Assembly: GCF_009857505.1 (NCBI RefSeq)
Contig: NZ_WWCP01000001.1
Span: 124,001 to 188,000 of the forward strand
Direction of reading: 5' to 3'
DNA: 64,000 nucleotides
Source of the DNA: Duganella lactea
GTDB lineage: Bacteria > Pseudomonadota > Gammaproteobacteria > Burkholderiales > Burkholderiaceae_D
How positions within the stretch are numbered: the first letter of the stretch is position 1; each line of letters starts with the position of its first letter. Positions 27,131-39,600 of the stretch are shown one piece after another. A program made the translations under genes and the position numbers. The notes beneath the pieces are model-generated. The model was not told where the DNA came from. It saw only the letters and a list, made by a program, of their open reading frames with translations, and made no database searches.

Positions 27131-27300
27131 CTAGATTCTTCATCTACGCGATTATCGTGGTGTTGTTCAGCGCCGGCACCAGCTGGAGCCGGATGGGCGG
27201 CGCCGGCGGCGGTGCCTCGCGCGGCAGCGCCTGGAGTTCGCACACCGGCGCCGGCGGCGGCAGCTGGGGCGGCGGTTCGGGCGGCGGAGGCCACAAGTGA
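27127..27300 (+). CDS. Small membrane peptide with Gly/Ser-rich tail
   Basis: A 57-residue frame starting MTRFFIYAIIVVLFSAG, one membrane helix, followed by a Gly/Ser/Trp-rich tail (GGAGGGASRG, GGGSWGGGSGGGGHK). It overlaps the upstream DUF4178 stop by ATGA, and its own stop overlaps the speD GTG start (GTGA). Double coupling strongly supports translation. The tail resembles Gly-rich C-termini of TPM- or DUF350-associated membrane peptides. Function is unknown; it may be the membrane partner of the SPFH or DUF4178 protein. Confidence 0.75.
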   Translation: MTRFFIYAIIVVLFSAGTSWSRMGGAGGGASRGSAWSSHTGAGGGSWGGGSGGGGHK

Positions 27301-27695
27301 AGCGCGCATCCTTGCCGGCGGGCGTGGCCGCGCCGGTGGCGCATGCGCCATCCGGTCAGCATGTGCTGGCCGATCTGAACGGAATCTCTGCCGAAAAATT
27401 AAGCAACTGCGCCGCGCTGGAAACGCTGCTGCGCGGCGCCGCCGACGCGGCCGGCGCTCAGGTTTTGTTCAGCCACTTCCACGCCTTCGGCGAAGGTCAG
27501 GGCGTGACCGGCGTGGTGCTGCTGGCCGAATCGCACATCACGATTCACACCTGGCCCGAATGCGGCTTCGCCGCCGCCGACATCTTCATGTGCGGCAATT
27601 CTCAACCGGAGTTAGCGCTCGCTCTCATCAAAAAGGCTTTGCAGCCTGGTTCTGCGCATGTGCATACCGCGCGGCGCGGGCCGCCAGTTTTTTAA
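27297..27695 (+). CDS. speD: S-adenosylmethionine decarboxylase proenzyme
   Basis: A 132-residue class I bacterial SpeD. The self-cleavage site is in LLAESHITIHTWPE: the Ser after Glu (residue 79) becomes the pyruvoyl group, and His 84 and the Cys of DIFMCGN are the processing/catalytic partners. It makes decarboxylated SAM, the aminopropyl donor for the divergent aminopropyltransferase. The GTG start overlaps the previous stop. The last 68 bases overlap the convergent CPBP gene. Confidence 0.93.
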   Translation: MKRASLPAGVAAPVAHAPSGQHVLADLNGISAEKLSNCAALETLLRGAADAAGAQVLFSHFHAFGEGQGVTGVVLLAESHITIHTWPECGFAAADIFMCGNSQPELALALIKKALQPGSAHVHTARRGPPVF

Positions 27696-28335
27696 GCAGC
27701 GCCGGCAAAAAGATAATCAGCGAGTCGATCAGCACGTGGGCGATCATGCAGGCGATCAGATCGCGCTGCCACAAGTACAGGCCGGTCAGCAGGCTGCCGC
27801 CGAACAGCACGCCCACCAGATGGCCCCACGACCAGCCGCCGAGATGGGCCAGCGTGAACACCGTCAGCGGGATCAGGGCGGCGATCCACAGGTTGCCGGT
27901 CAGTTCATGCAGACGTTCGATCGGGTAGCCGCGGAACATGATTTCCTCGGTGATGCCGGCGGTGACGACCACCGCCCAGCGGAACCATGCCGGCCTGCCA
28001 AGCAGCCGGTTCAAGCCTTCGGCTGACTCCTCAGGCAGCGCCGCCTTGCCGCCCTTGCTGGCCTGGATCACCGAAATGACCGACGTGGCCAGAATAGTCA
28101 GCCCCAGCGTGGCGCCGATCAGCCAGGCCAGGTAATTGCCCGGAACGATGCCGATGCTGGCCAGCGTGCGCCGCTCCCACAACAGCACCAGCGCCATCAC
28201 GGCGATGCAGCCACCCCAGCTCTTGATCAGATGCGGCCACAGTTCGATGGGCCCCTGCTGCTTGCCGTGCTTGAGAAAGGCGAACAGCGACGGCAAGCCC
28301 ATCGCCAGGATCAGACCGATGAGGGTTACGGTCAC
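27628..28335 (-). CDS. CPBP-family intramembrane glutamic endopeptidase
   Basis: A 235-residue protein with about six membrane helices. The protease motif EEIMFRGY (EExxxR) and a following His (LAHLGGWSWGH) are the CAAX-protease/bacteriocin-processing signature; a further His is in IAHVLIDSL. It overlaps the GST gene start-to-stop by 4 bases upstream side (28332-28335) and overlaps speD convergently by 68 bases. The substrate is unknown. It may simply be a neighbour of the polyamine module rather than part of it. Confidence 0.85.
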   Translation of the reverse strand: MTVTLIGLILAMGLPSLFAFLKHGKQQGPIELWPHLIKSWGGCIAVMALVLLWERRTLASIGIVPGNYLAWLIGATLGLTILATSVISVIQASKGGKAALPEESAEGLNRLLGRPAWFRWAVVVTAGITEEIMFRGYPIERLHELTGNLWIAALIPLTVFTLAHLGGWSWGHLVGVLFGGSLLTGLYLWQRDLIACMIAHVLIDSLIIFLPALLKKLAARAARYAHAQNQAAKPF

Positions 28336-28961
28336 GCGGCGGCCTGTTCGGCGGCCAGCGCCGCGTCTTTCTCACGGGCGGCAATGGCGGCCGGACGGCG
28401 GTTGACGCGCTCGACGTATTGCTCGATGACCGGCAGTTTGGGCACGATGCCAAACATCAGCATCCAGCCGAAGGCCGTGCCCCACAACACGTCCAGCGCG
28501 CTGAACTGCTCGCCCAGCAGGTAAGGGCCTTTGCCCAGCTGTTCTACCAGCGTGTTGAACATGGTGTCGAAATCGCCGTAGTGGCAGGCCTGCTTGTCGG
28601 CCGGCTGGTTCTTCATCCACTGGTCGACGATGGCCGGCTCGAAGCAGCTGCCGTAGAAAGCCATCCAGCGCAGATAAGGGCCGCGCAGCGGATCGCCCAG
28701 CGGCGGCGCCAGATGCGCTTGCGGGAACAGGTCGGCCAGATACAGGTAAATGGCCACCTGCTCGGTGACGACGGCGTCGCCATGGCGAATCGCCGGCACC
28801 TTGCCCATCGGGTTGACGGCCAGATAGGCGGCTGCGCGGTTCTCGCCCTTCTTCATGTTCATCACCTGCAGCTCGTAGGGCGCGTGCAGTTCTTCCAGCA
28901 AGGTCAGCACGCCGGTCGAGCGCGTGTGCGGGCAGTGGAACAAGGTCAGTTGCTGATGCAT
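28332..28961 (-). CDS. Glutathione S-transferase family protein
   Basis: A 209-residue GST. The N-terminal thioredoxin-like domain begins LTLFHCPHTRSTGVLTLLEEL and includes NPMGKVPAIRHGDAVVTEQVAI (glutathione-binding Ser/Thr-Glu region). The C-terminal helical domain includes PYLLGEQFSALDVLWGTAF. The start at 28961 is chosen because AGGAG lies just upstream; a much longer open frame extends upstream without similarity. It is divergent from an AraC regulator, 75 bases apart. The substrate is unknown. Confidence 0.9.
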   Translation of the reverse strand: MHQQLTLFHCPHTRSTGVLTLLEELHAPYELQVMNMKKGENRAAAYLAVNPMGKVPAIRHGDAVVTEQVAIYLYLADLFPQAHLAPPLGDPLRGPYLRWMAFYGSCFEPAIVDQWMKNQPADKQACHYGDFDTMFNTLVEQLGKGPYLLGEQFSALDVLWGTAFGWMLMFGIVPKLPVIEQYVERVNRRPAAIAAREKDAALAAEQAAA

Positions 28962-29036
28962 GTGTTTCTCCTCGGTGGTGGTGAAAAACTCACGATAACG
29001 CTTGCTAAGATGGTGGTCTTGTAAAAACGCGAACGC

Positions 29037-29852
29037 ATGATGACATCGCTGCAAAGTGTACCGCGTCCGACGCGCGGCGTGGTCAATCCGGCGGCCGGCG
29101 AAAAGATTTTCCGGCTGGAGCGCTATCTGCCCGAGGCCGACCTCGCTCCCTTCATCGAACATTTCTGGCTGGTGGCGTGGACGCCGCCGGATGGCGTGGT
29201 GCATGTGCAGCGCACACTGCCCTCGCCTTGTATCCATGTGGTGTTTGACGCCGGCCGCACGGCGGTGTTCGGCGTGATGACGGGGGCGTTTGAATACACG
29301 CTGCGCGGCAGCGGCCGCGTGCTGGGGCTGCGCTTCCGGCCGGGCGCGTTTCGCGGCTTCCTGCGCCAGCCGGTGCAGACGGCCACCAACCGCGAGCTGC
29401 CGTTGTCCGCCGTGTTTGATTGCGAAGACGCCGGGGCCGAGCAACGCGTACTGAGCGCGGCCGACGACGCCGGCATGGTGGCCGCCGCCAGCGCCATCAT
29501 CCGTACGGCCCTGCCACCAGTCGATCCGATGACGGAGCGCATTGCCGCGATTCTGCAAGCCATCGAACACAACGCCGACATCACGCAGGTGCAGCAACTG
29601 GCGGACCATGTCGGCATCAGCGTGCGCAAGCTGCAGCTGCTGTTCAAGGACTATGTGGGCGCGACGCCAAAGTGGGTAATCCGCCGCAACCGCCTGCTGG
29701 ACGCGTCCGATCTGCTGGCCAAAGGCAGCGACATCGACCTGTCCGCACTGGCGCAGCAGCTGGGCTACTACGACCAGTCACACTTCACCACCGATTTTGA
29801 AAAGCTGGTCGGCAAGCCGCCGGCCGGCTACCGGCGCAGTTGCAAGGATTGA
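29037..29852 (+). CDS. AraC-family transcriptional regulator
   Basis: A 271-residue AraC regulator. The N-terminal domain (YLPEADLAPFIEHFWLVAW, LPSPCIHVVFD, VLGLRFRPGAFRGFL) is the type often found in AraC proteins next to oxidoreductases. The C-terminal helix-turn-helix pair is VQQLADHVGISVRKLQLLFKD and ALAQQLGYYDQSHFTTDFEK. It is probably the regulator of the divergent GST gene. It is followed by a shared terminator. Confidence 0.9.
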   Translation: MMTSLQSVPRPTRGVVNPAAGEKIFRLERYLPEADLAPFIEHFWLVAWTPPDGVVHVQRTLPSPCIHVVFDAGRTAVFGVMTGAFEYTLRGSGRVLGLRFRPGAFRGFLRQPVQTATNRELPLSAVFDCEDAGAEQRVLSAADDAGMVAAASAIIRTALPPVDPMTERIAAILQAIEHNADITQVQQLADHVGISVRKLQLLFKDYVGATPKWVIRRNRLLDASDLLAKGSDIDLSALAQQLGYYDQSHFTTDFEKLVGKPPAGYRRSCKD

Positions 29853-29887
29853 GCGAACCGGTTTGCTGCCGTGAAAGACGTAAAAAA

Positions 29888-29908
29888 GGCAGCCGAAGCT
29901 GCCTTTTT
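29888..29908. terminator. Bidirectional intrinsic terminator between araC gene and atpC
   Basis: GGCAGC (29888-29893) pairs with GCTGCC (29898-29903) around a CGAA loop. It is flanked by six A on the left and five T on the right, so it works in both directions. It ends the plus-strand AraC gene and the minus-strand atp operon. Confidence 0.9.
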
Positions 29909-29930
29909 GCTGATGCTGCTGTTGCGTTGC

Positions 29931-30353
29931 TTAGCGCTTGTCGCGCAGCTTGGCGATCGCTGCCAGCTGGCCGATGGCCGCCGCCAGTTCGGCTTGCGCT
30001 TTCGCGTAGTCGATGCCGGAGCTGTTGTTGGCCAGCGCTTCCTCGGCGCGTTTCTTGGCTGCGGCCGCTTTGGCCTCGTCCAGATCGGCGCCGCGAATCG
30101 CGGTGTCCGCCAACACCGTCACTGCGCCCGGCTGCACTTCCAGCAGGCCGCCGGCGACGAAGACGAACTCTTCTTCCGACTGGCCTGGGATCTGGATGCG
30201 CACCGCGCCCGGACGGATACGGGTGATCAGCGGCGTGTGCTTGGGATAGATCCCCAGCTCGCCCTGCTCACCCGGCAACGCGACGAATTCGGCTTCGCCA
30301 GAGTAGATCAACTCCTCGGCGGAAACCACGTCAACGTGAATAGTGTTTGCCAT
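29931..30353 (-). CDS. atpC: F-type ATP synthase epsilon subunit
   Basis: A 140-residue epsilon subunit. The N-terminal beta-sandwich contains [31 protein letters not shown] and [11 protein letters not shown]; the C-terminal helical hairpin runs from [18 protein letters not shown] to the end. It couples rotation to F1 and can inhibit ATP hydrolysis. It is the last gene of the atp operon, 58 bases after atpD. Confidence 0.97.
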   Translation of the reverse strand: MANTIHVDVVSAEELIYSGEAEFVALPGEQGELGIYPKHTPLITRIRPGAVRIQIPGQSEEEFVFVAGGLLEVQPGAVTVLADTAIRGADLDEAKAAAAKKRAEEALANNSSGIDYAKAQAELAAAIGQLAAIAKLRDKR

Positions 30354-30411
30354 GTGTGTCCTATCGGGTAGAACGGTCCCGCCTCGCGACGGGACCGGTC
30401 AACTCAACTGA

Positions 30412-31842
<1,431 letters not shown>

Positions 31843-32718
31843 TTAAACCGCTGCCGCACCGGCGACGATTTCGGAGAGTTCTTTGGTAATCGCGGCTTGG
31901 CGGGTCTTGTTGTAGATCAGCTTCAATTCGCCGATCACACTACCTGCGTTGTCGCTTGCCGCCTTCATCGCCACCATCCGCGCCGATTGCTCGGACGCCA
32001 GGTTTTCCGCCACCGACTGGTACACCAGCGCTTCTACATAGCGCTCCAGCAGTTCGTCGATGACCGTGCCCGCGTCCGGCTCGTAGATGTAATCCCAGTT
32101 GTGATTACCTGCGTCAGCCTGTTTGGTCGCGGCCGGCAGTGGCAGCAATTGCTGCACGACCGGTTCCTGTTTCATCGTGTTGATGAACTTGGTGTAGCAG
32201 AGGTAAACCGCATCGACCTCGCCGTTCTGGAACTTTTCCAGCATGACTTTGACGGGGCCGATCAGTTTTTCCAGGTGCGGGGTGTCGCCGATCTGGGTGA
32301 CTTGCGCCACCACGGGAACGCCAACGCGATTCAGGAAACCCAACCCTTTATTACCAATCGCAACGGCGGCAATCTTGTTGCCGGCCGCTTCGAGCTCACG
32401 CGATTTGTTCGTCACCATACGCAGGATATTGGTGTTCATGCCGCCGCACAGACCCTTGTCGGTCGTGACCACGATGAAACCAATCGCCTTGGCCGTTTCC
32501 TTGGCTTCATCGGCCAGGAACGGGTGCGTGTATTCTGGATTTGCGTTGGCCAGATTAGCGGCGATGTTGCGAATCTTCTCACTGTAGGGACGGGCGGCGC
32601 GCATGCGATCCTGCGCTTTGCGCATTTTCGATGCGGCGACCATTTCCATCGCCTTGGTGATCTTCTTCGTATTTTCTACGCTTTTGATCTTGCCACGTAT
32701 CTCTTTGCCTACTGCCAT
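31843..32718 (-). CDS. atpG: F-type ATP synthase gamma subunit
   Basis: A 291-residue central-stalk subunit. The N-terminal helix ([33 protein letters not shown]) and the C-terminal helix ([27 protein letters not shown]) form the rotor coiled coil, with a Rossmann-like middle ([12 protein letters not shown]). It lies between atpA and atpD, as usual. Confidence 0.99.
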   Translation of the reverse strand: MAVGKEIRGKIKSVENTKKITKAMEMVAASKMRKAQDRMRAARPYSEKIRNIAANLANANPEYTHPFLADEAKETAKAIGFIVVTTDKGLCGGMNTNILRMVTNKSRELEAAGNKIAAVAIGNKGLGFLNRVGVPVVAQVTQIGDTPHLEKLIGPVKVMLEKFQNGEVDAVYLCYTKFINTMKQEPVVQQLLPLPAATKQADAGNHNWDYIYEPDAGTVIDELLERYVEALVYQSVAENLASEQSARMVAMKAASDNAGSVIGELKLIYNKTRQAAITKELSEIVAGAAAV

Positions 32719-32777
32719 GAGTCCTTACTCCTTCTGCGCTGACGGCGCTCCAGGTTCACCCCGGAGCGCCAAGCACC

Positions 32778-34319
<1,542 letters not shown>

Positions 34320-34390
34320 ACTAACTAACTCCTAAATAGGGTTTCTCTCAGCTTGCGCGAGATGAAGAATCTGTTCTAAGCAGGCGGCGA

Positions 34391-34936
34391 TCACGCCACC
34401 AGTGCAACACGCATTTGCTGCAGCTTGGCGCGGACCGAAGTGTCCAGCACTTCATCGCCGATCACCACGCGCACGCCACCGATCAACGCCGGGTCCACGG
34501 TCACGACCGGGTTCAGCTTGCGGCTGAATTTCTTTTCCAGCGTGGCGACCAGCTCACTGACTTGCGCGGCACTCAGCTCGAAGGCGCTGGTGACTTGCGC
34601 GTCTGCCGCGCCTTCCTCGGCGTTTTTCAACGCGTGGAATTGCGCGCCGATTTCCGGCAGCAGACTGATGCGGCCATTCTCGACCAGCATCGCCAGGAAG
34701 TTGTTCGCTTCCGGGGTCGAAGGCGATTTCACCAGGGCCGTGATGGCGGCGACGATATCGCTGGCCGACGCTTTCGGGTTGCGGGCGAACGCCTGTACCT
34801 CGGGGTGGCCGCCGATCTGCGCCAGTTCGGCGACCAGCTCGGACCACGCCGCGAGGGTGAACGATTCCTTACCTGCTTGGGCCACGCGGAAGAGGGCTTC
34901 CGCGTAGGGACGGGCGACGGTTGCGTTTTCTGCCAT
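34391..34936 (-). CDS. atpH: F-type ATP synthase delta subunit
   Basis: A 181-residue delta (OSCP) subunit. The N-terminal helical domain starts [15 protein letters not shown], and the C-terminal beta part has [36 protein letters not shown]. It links F1 to the b-subunit stator. It is 2 bases from the atpF stop. Confidence 0.97.
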   Translation of the reverse strand: MAENATVARPYAEALFRVAQAGKESFTLAAWSELVAELAQIGGHPEVQAFARNPKASASDIVAAITALVKSPSTPEANNFLAMLVENGRISLLPEIGAQFHALKNAEEGAADAQVTSAFELSAAQVSELVATLEKKFSRKLNPVVTVDPALIGGVRVVIGDEVLDTSVRAKLQQMRVALVA

Positions 34937-34938
34937 GA

Positions 34939-35409
34939 TTACAGCTCGACAGACAGGCGCGACAACAGTTCGGCGTGGGCCGAGGCGTTGACTTCACGCT
35001 TGAGGATTTGCTCGGCGCCCTTCACAGCCAGGTCAGCCACCTGAGCGCGCAGCGCTTCGCGCGCCTTGGCCAGTTGCTGCTCGGCTTCAGCTTTAGCTTG
35101 CGCAATGATGCGGTCCGCCTCGGCTTGTGCATTCGCTTTGATTTCGTCCGCCACCAGTTGCGCGCGCTTTTCAGCGTCGGCAACGCGTTGCGAAGCTTCT
35201 TCGCGTGCACCGGACAGCGCTTCGGCGGCGCGCTTCTCAGCGGCCACCATGGCTTGCTGGCCCTGGTCGGCAGCGGCCAGACCATCGGCGATGCGCTTGG
35301 CACGCTCATCCAGCGCTGCGTTCAGCGATGGAAATACGAACTTCATCGAGACCCAAACCAACACCGCGAAGGTGATCATCTGGCCGAGAAGAGACATATT
35401 GATGTCCAT
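34939..35409 (-). CDS. atpF: F-type ATP synthase b subunit
   Basis: A 156-residue stator subunit: one N-terminal membrane helix ([21 protein letters not shown]) and a long Ala/Glu/Lys-rich helical rod to the C-terminus. The length equals the E. coli b subunit. It lies between atpE and atpH. Confidence 0.97.
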   Translation of the reverse strand: MDINMSLLGQMITFAVLVWVSMKFVFPSLNAALDERAKRIADGLAAADQGQQAMVAAEKRAAEALSGAREEASQRVADAEKRAQLVADEIKANAQAEADRIIAQAKAEAEQQLAKAREALRAQVADLAVKGAEQILKREVNASAHAELLSRLSVEL

Positions 35410-35451
35410 ACCTATGCTCCTAACTAAAAGTTTCTCCTAGTGTGGAGCAGA

Positions 35452-35748
<297 letters not shown>

Positions 35749-35790
35749 TTAAAAAAGACTACAGATACTAAAAAGTTAAAAACGAAAGAA

Positions 35791-36606
<816 letters not shown>

Positions 36607-36972
36607 TTAAATTGCGAGCAGTGAAAACCAGTACGCCATGGTTGCCACCGCGAAACCCAAGATCAGCCATAACCATGAGGCCGACTGAAACACCACGAGT
36701 GCGACAATAAACAGCACCACCGTGATAAAAATCTTTGTCACTTCAGCGCGCACATGCGCACGTAAAGCAATTTTGGCGTCATTTGAACCGCGCGCAACGA
36801 TCATCGCGTACATCAGGCTCCCGATGACTGCGATGGCTCCGCCATAAGCGGCCGACCAAGCTTTGTTTACTCCGCCTAGGTTCCAGGCGAGCAAGGCGAA
36901 TCCAGTGGCGATGACGAACTGGAGGGCGACAATGCGGAACACCGGCTTCGAGATGCTCGTCGAATTACTCAC
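36607..36972 (-). CDS. atpI: ATP synthase accessory protein I
   Basis: A 121-residue, four-helix membrane protein of the AtpI family (VVNKAWSAAYGG-like segment seen as GGVNKAWSAAYGGAIAVIGSL). AtpI helps assemble the c-ring in some bacteria. It starts with GTG, preceded by AAGGAGG eight bases upstream, and is the first gene of the atp operon. Confidence 0.88.
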   Translation of the reverse strand: MSNSTSISKPVFRIVALQFVIATGFALLAWNLGGVNKAWSAAYGGAIAVIGSLMYAMIVARGSNDAKIALRAHVRAEVTKIFITVVLFIVALVVFQSASWLWLILGFAVATMAYWFSLLAI

Positions 36973-37016
36973 TCCCGAGCCTCCTTAAAAACCGATTAAA
37001 CCCCAAAAGACGCGTG

Positions 37017-37046
37017 ATTATATGTGTCTTTCCTGTAGCACGTCAA
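37017..37046 (-). promoter_or_regulatory. Sigma-70-type promoter of the atp operon
   Basis: On the minus strand, TTGACG (37041-37046) and TATAAT (37017-37022) are separated by 18 bases. They lie 45-74 bases upstream of the atpI GTG. Both hexamers are near or at consensus, so this is a strong promoter call. Confidence 0.8.
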
Positions 37047-37137
37047 ACATGCTGCACCGCAGCAGAGCATTTGGTGCACGAATGAGACGCTTTTAGAAAC
37101 ATTTCCGTCGTCTTTGCACCAAGTTGGAATCAGATAG

Positions 37138-37168
37138 AAAACCGGTGTCAGGTCTGACACCGGTTTTT
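37138..37168. terminator. Bidirectional terminator between parB and the atp promoter
   Basis: ACCGGTGTCA (37141-37150) and TGACACCGGT (37155-37164) pair perfectly over 10 bases around GGTC, flanked by AAA on the left and a run of T on the right. On the minus strand it stands 6 bases after the parB stop and is followed by TTTTC, so it ends the parAB transcript ahead of the atp promoter. Confidence 0.85.
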
Positions 37169-37173
37169 GACGC

Positions 37174-38043
37174 TTAAGCGCGCAGGCGGGCCAGCACGCC
37201 GTCGAGGATGTCAAGGTCGGCGAAGTCGATGATCATCTGGCCGCGGCCCTTGGCGCCCATCTTGAAGATGACCGGGGTGGCCAGCTTGTCCGACAGTTCT
37301 TCTTCCAGGCGGGCGATGTCGCCGGACTTTTCCTTGGCGCGCGCTTCTTTCGGCGACGATTGCAGCTCTTCCAGCGTTTTGGTGACCAGTTTCTCGGTTT
37401 CGCGCACCGACAGCCGTTTGGCGATGACCATGTTGGCCAGGTTGATCTGCGTCGCGGCGTCGACCGCCAGCAGCGCGCGGGCGTGGCCCATGTCGATATC
37501 GCCGGCCATCAGCATGGTTTGCACCGGCGATGCCAGATTCATCAACCGCAGCAAATTCGATACCGCGCTGCGCGAGCGGCCGACGGCGTTGGCCGCCTGT
37601 TCGTGGGTGAAGGCGAAATCGGTGATCAGGCGGTGGATGCCCTGCGCCTCTTCCAGCGGGTTCAGGTCCTCGCGCTGCATGTTTTCGATCAGCGCCATCG
37701 CGGCGGCGGCCTGGTCGTCGACGTCACGCACCAGCACCGGCAGCGTTTCCAGCCCGGCCAGCTGCGCGGCGCGGAAACGGCGCTCGCCGGCGATGATCTC
37801 GTATTTGTCCTTGCCGATCGGACGCACCAATATCGGCTGCATGATGCCCTGTGTCTTGATCGACGCGGCCAGCTCCTGCAGGCCGCCCTCGTCCATGCGG
37901 GTGCGCGGCTGGTATTTGCCGGCCTGCATCTGCGTGACCTTGAGTTCGGATGGGGTGTTGGCATCCGCCTGGTTGATGTCGCCGTCGCCGCCCAGCAGCG
38001 CGTCCAGGCCGCGACCCAGGCCTTTGAGTTTTTTGGTTGCCAT
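37174..38043 (-). CDS. parB: Chromosome partitioning protein ParB
   Basis: A 289-residue ParB. It starts MATKKLKGLGRGLDALLGG (ParA-interacting N-terminus). The CTP-binding/switch boxes are QPRTRMDEGGLQELAASI and IIAGERRFRAAQLAG, and the parS-reading helix-turn-helix is TDFAFTHEQAANAVGRSRSAVSNLLRL. The C-terminal dimer domain follows. It binds parS and loads SMC. It lies 9 bases after parA. Confidence 0.97.
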   Translation of the reverse strand: MATKKLKGLGRGLDALLGGDGDINQADANTPSELKVTQMQAGKYQPRTRMDEGGLQELAASIKTQGIMQPILVRPIGKDKYEIIAGERRFRAAQLAGLETLPVLVRDVDDQAAAAMALIENMQREDLNPLEEAQGIHRLITDFAFTHEQAANAVGRSRSAVSNLLRLMNLASPVQTMLMAGDIDMGHARALLAVDAATQINLANMVIAKRLSVRETEKLVTKTLEELQSSPKEARAKEKSGDIARLEEELSDKLATPVIFKMGAKGRGQMIIDFADLDILDGVLARLRA

Positions 38044-38052
38044 GTCTGTGCC

Positions 38053-38823
38053 TTACATTTTCTTGATGCGCTTGATCATCTCGGCGCCGAAGGCGATATA
38101 CGCCTGTGCGCCCTTGGAGGTCGGATCGAAGGTGACGCCCGGCACGCCATACGACGGCGCTTCGGCCAGGCGCACGTTGCGCGGGATGATGGTCTTGAAG
38201 ACTTTGTCGCCGAAGTGCTGCTCCAGCTGCGCCGACACCTGCTGCGACAGCGTCATGCGCGGATCGAACATCACCCGCAGCAGGCCGATGATCTTCAGGT
38301 CGGGGTTCAGGTTGGCGTGCACCTTCTTGATGGTGTTGACCAGGTCCGACAGCCCTTCCAGCGCGTAGTACTCGCACTGCATCGGGATGATCACGCCATG
38401 CGCGGCGCACAGGCCGTTCAGCGTCAGCATCGACAGCGCCGGCGGGCAGTCGATCAGGATGAAATCGTACTCTTTATCCACAAGCGCCAGCGCGTCCTTC
38501 AGGCGGCGTTCGCGGTTGTCCAGCTCCACCATCTCCACTTCGGCGCCGGCCAGCTCGCGGTTCGATGGCAGCACGTCGAACTGGCCTGGCTCGGAGCGCT
38601 GGCGCGCCGTCGCCACGTCGGCGGTGCCCAGCATCACCTCATAGGTCGATGCCTTCAGCCCTGCCTTGTTGATGCCTGCGCCCATGGTGGCGTTGCCCTG
38701 CGGGTCGAGGTCGACCAGCAGCACGCGCTGGTTCAGTTTTGCCAGACCGGCCGCGAGGTTAACGGTGGTGGTGGTTTTGCCTACGCCGCCTTTTTGATTT
38801 GCTACGCAAAAAATTTTTGCCAT
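38053..38823 (-). CDS. parA: Chromosome partitioning ATPase ParA
   Basis: A 256-residue ParA/Soj-type ATPase. The deviant Walker A KGGVGKT is at residues 11-17, and VLLVDLDPQGNATMG and FILIDCPPALSMLT follow. It moves ParB-parS complexes by ATP-dependent nucleoid binding. There is no N-terminal DNA-binding extension, which is normal for chromosomal ParA. A periodic dyad array lies just upstream. Confidence 0.97.
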   Translation of the reverse strand: MAKIFCVANQKGGVGKTTTTVNLAAGLAKLNQRVLLVDLDPQGNATMGAGINKAGLKASTYEVMLGTADVATARQRSEPGQFDVLPSNRELAGAEVEMVELDNRERRLKDALALVDKEYDFILIDCPPALSMLTLNGLCAAHGVIIPMQCEYYALEGLSDLVNTIKKVHANLNPDLKIIGLLRVMFDPRMTLSQQVSAQLEQHFGDKVFKTIIPRNVRLAEAPSYGVPGVTFDPTSKGAQAYIAFGAEMIKRIKKM

Positions 38824-38851
38824 GTATTTCTTATCTGTGTTGATGCTTTTG

Positions 38852-38941
38852 ATTTATACGGTATAAACGATATAAACTATTTATATCGTATATTTGATAT
38901 AAACTGTTTATATCGTATAAACCATTTATATTGTTTATTCC
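38852..38941. repeat. Periodic 9-base / 27-base dyad array upstream of parA
   Basis: About ten 9-base units in tandem, such as GTATAAACG, ATATAAACT, ATTTATATC, GTTTATATC. They build four perfect inverted repeats centred near 38860, 38878, 38905 and 38923; the best is GATATAAAC-T-GTTTATATC (38896-38914). The array fills most of the rsmG-parA gap and runs over the rsmG stop codon. It is extremely AT-rich against its surroundings. It could be a ParA/ParB autoregulatory operator, a promoter with repeated -10-like sequence, or a strand-opening site. Confidence 0.85.
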
Positions 38942-39600
38942 GTTTCGGCTTTGATGAAAACCAGATGACGTTCCGCGTCCAGTCCCGGCACCGCCAAAGG
39001 CTGCAGTTTCTGCACTTTCCATGGTGCTGGCAGTCGCTCTCGCTCCTCCGCCGGCGCCGTGCCTTTCAAGGCGATGTATTGGCCGCCCTCGGCCAGCAAA
39101 TGCCCCGACCAGTTGACGAAGTCCGACAGGTCGGCGAAAGCTCTGGAGGTGATGACGTCGAATTTGGTCTTCACTTCCAGGTCCTGCACTTTCTTCGTGT
39201 ACACCGTGACGTTGCTCAGTCCCAGCTCCGCCTTCACCTGATTGAGGAAGGCGGTCTTCTTGTGCACCGTGTCGATCATCGACACTTTCATGTCCGGACA
39301 GCTGATCGCCAGCACCATGCCCGGCAGTCCGCCCCCCGCTCCCACGTCCAGCACGTTGGTGGCGCCGGCGAAGGCCGACACCGCCGTCAACGAGTCCAGC
39401 AGGTGCAGCTTGACCATTTCCAATGGATCGCGCACCGAGGTCAGGTTGTAGACCGAATTCCACTTGTTCAGCAGGGCCAGGTAGTCCAGCAACTGCGCCA
39501 CCTGTGCCTCGCTCAGTTCCAACGGCAGCTGCTTGATGCCTTGTTTCAAAACATCCGCGACGACTTCGCGGGCTGGCGTGCCCCGGTCGAAAAACTTCAT
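38935..39600 (-). CDS. rsmG: 16S rRNA (guanine527-N7)-methyltransferase
   Basis: A 221-residue SAM methyltransferase (GidB). Motif I is VLDVGAGGGLPGMVLAI, with KKTAFLNQVKAEL and VITSRAFADLSDFV further on. It methylates G527 of 16S rRNA. The start overlaps the mnmG stop by one base (TAATG), so the two are coupled. The 3' end runs into the AT-rich repeat array. Confidence 0.97.
   Translation of the reverse strand: MKFFDRGTPAREVVADVLKQGIKQLPLELSEAQVAQLLDYLALLNKWNSVYNLTSVRDPLEMVKLHLLDSLTAVSAFAGATNVLDVGAGGGLPGMVLAISCPDMKVSMIDTVHKKTAFLNQVKAELGLSNVTVYTKKVQDLEVKTKFDVITSRAFADLSDFVNWSGHLLAEGGQYIALKGTAPAEERERLPAPWKVQKLQPLAVPGLDAERHLVFIKAETE

Noticed and set aside
28962..29609. N-terminal extension of the GST frame to 29609
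   Set aside because: The extension is the complement of the AraC regulator gene. The strong AGGAG site and family start point to 28961.
38852..38941. Possible CRISPR-like array
   Set aside because: The units are 9 bases long with no spacers and no cas genes nearby. It is a periodic dyad repeat, not a CRISPR.
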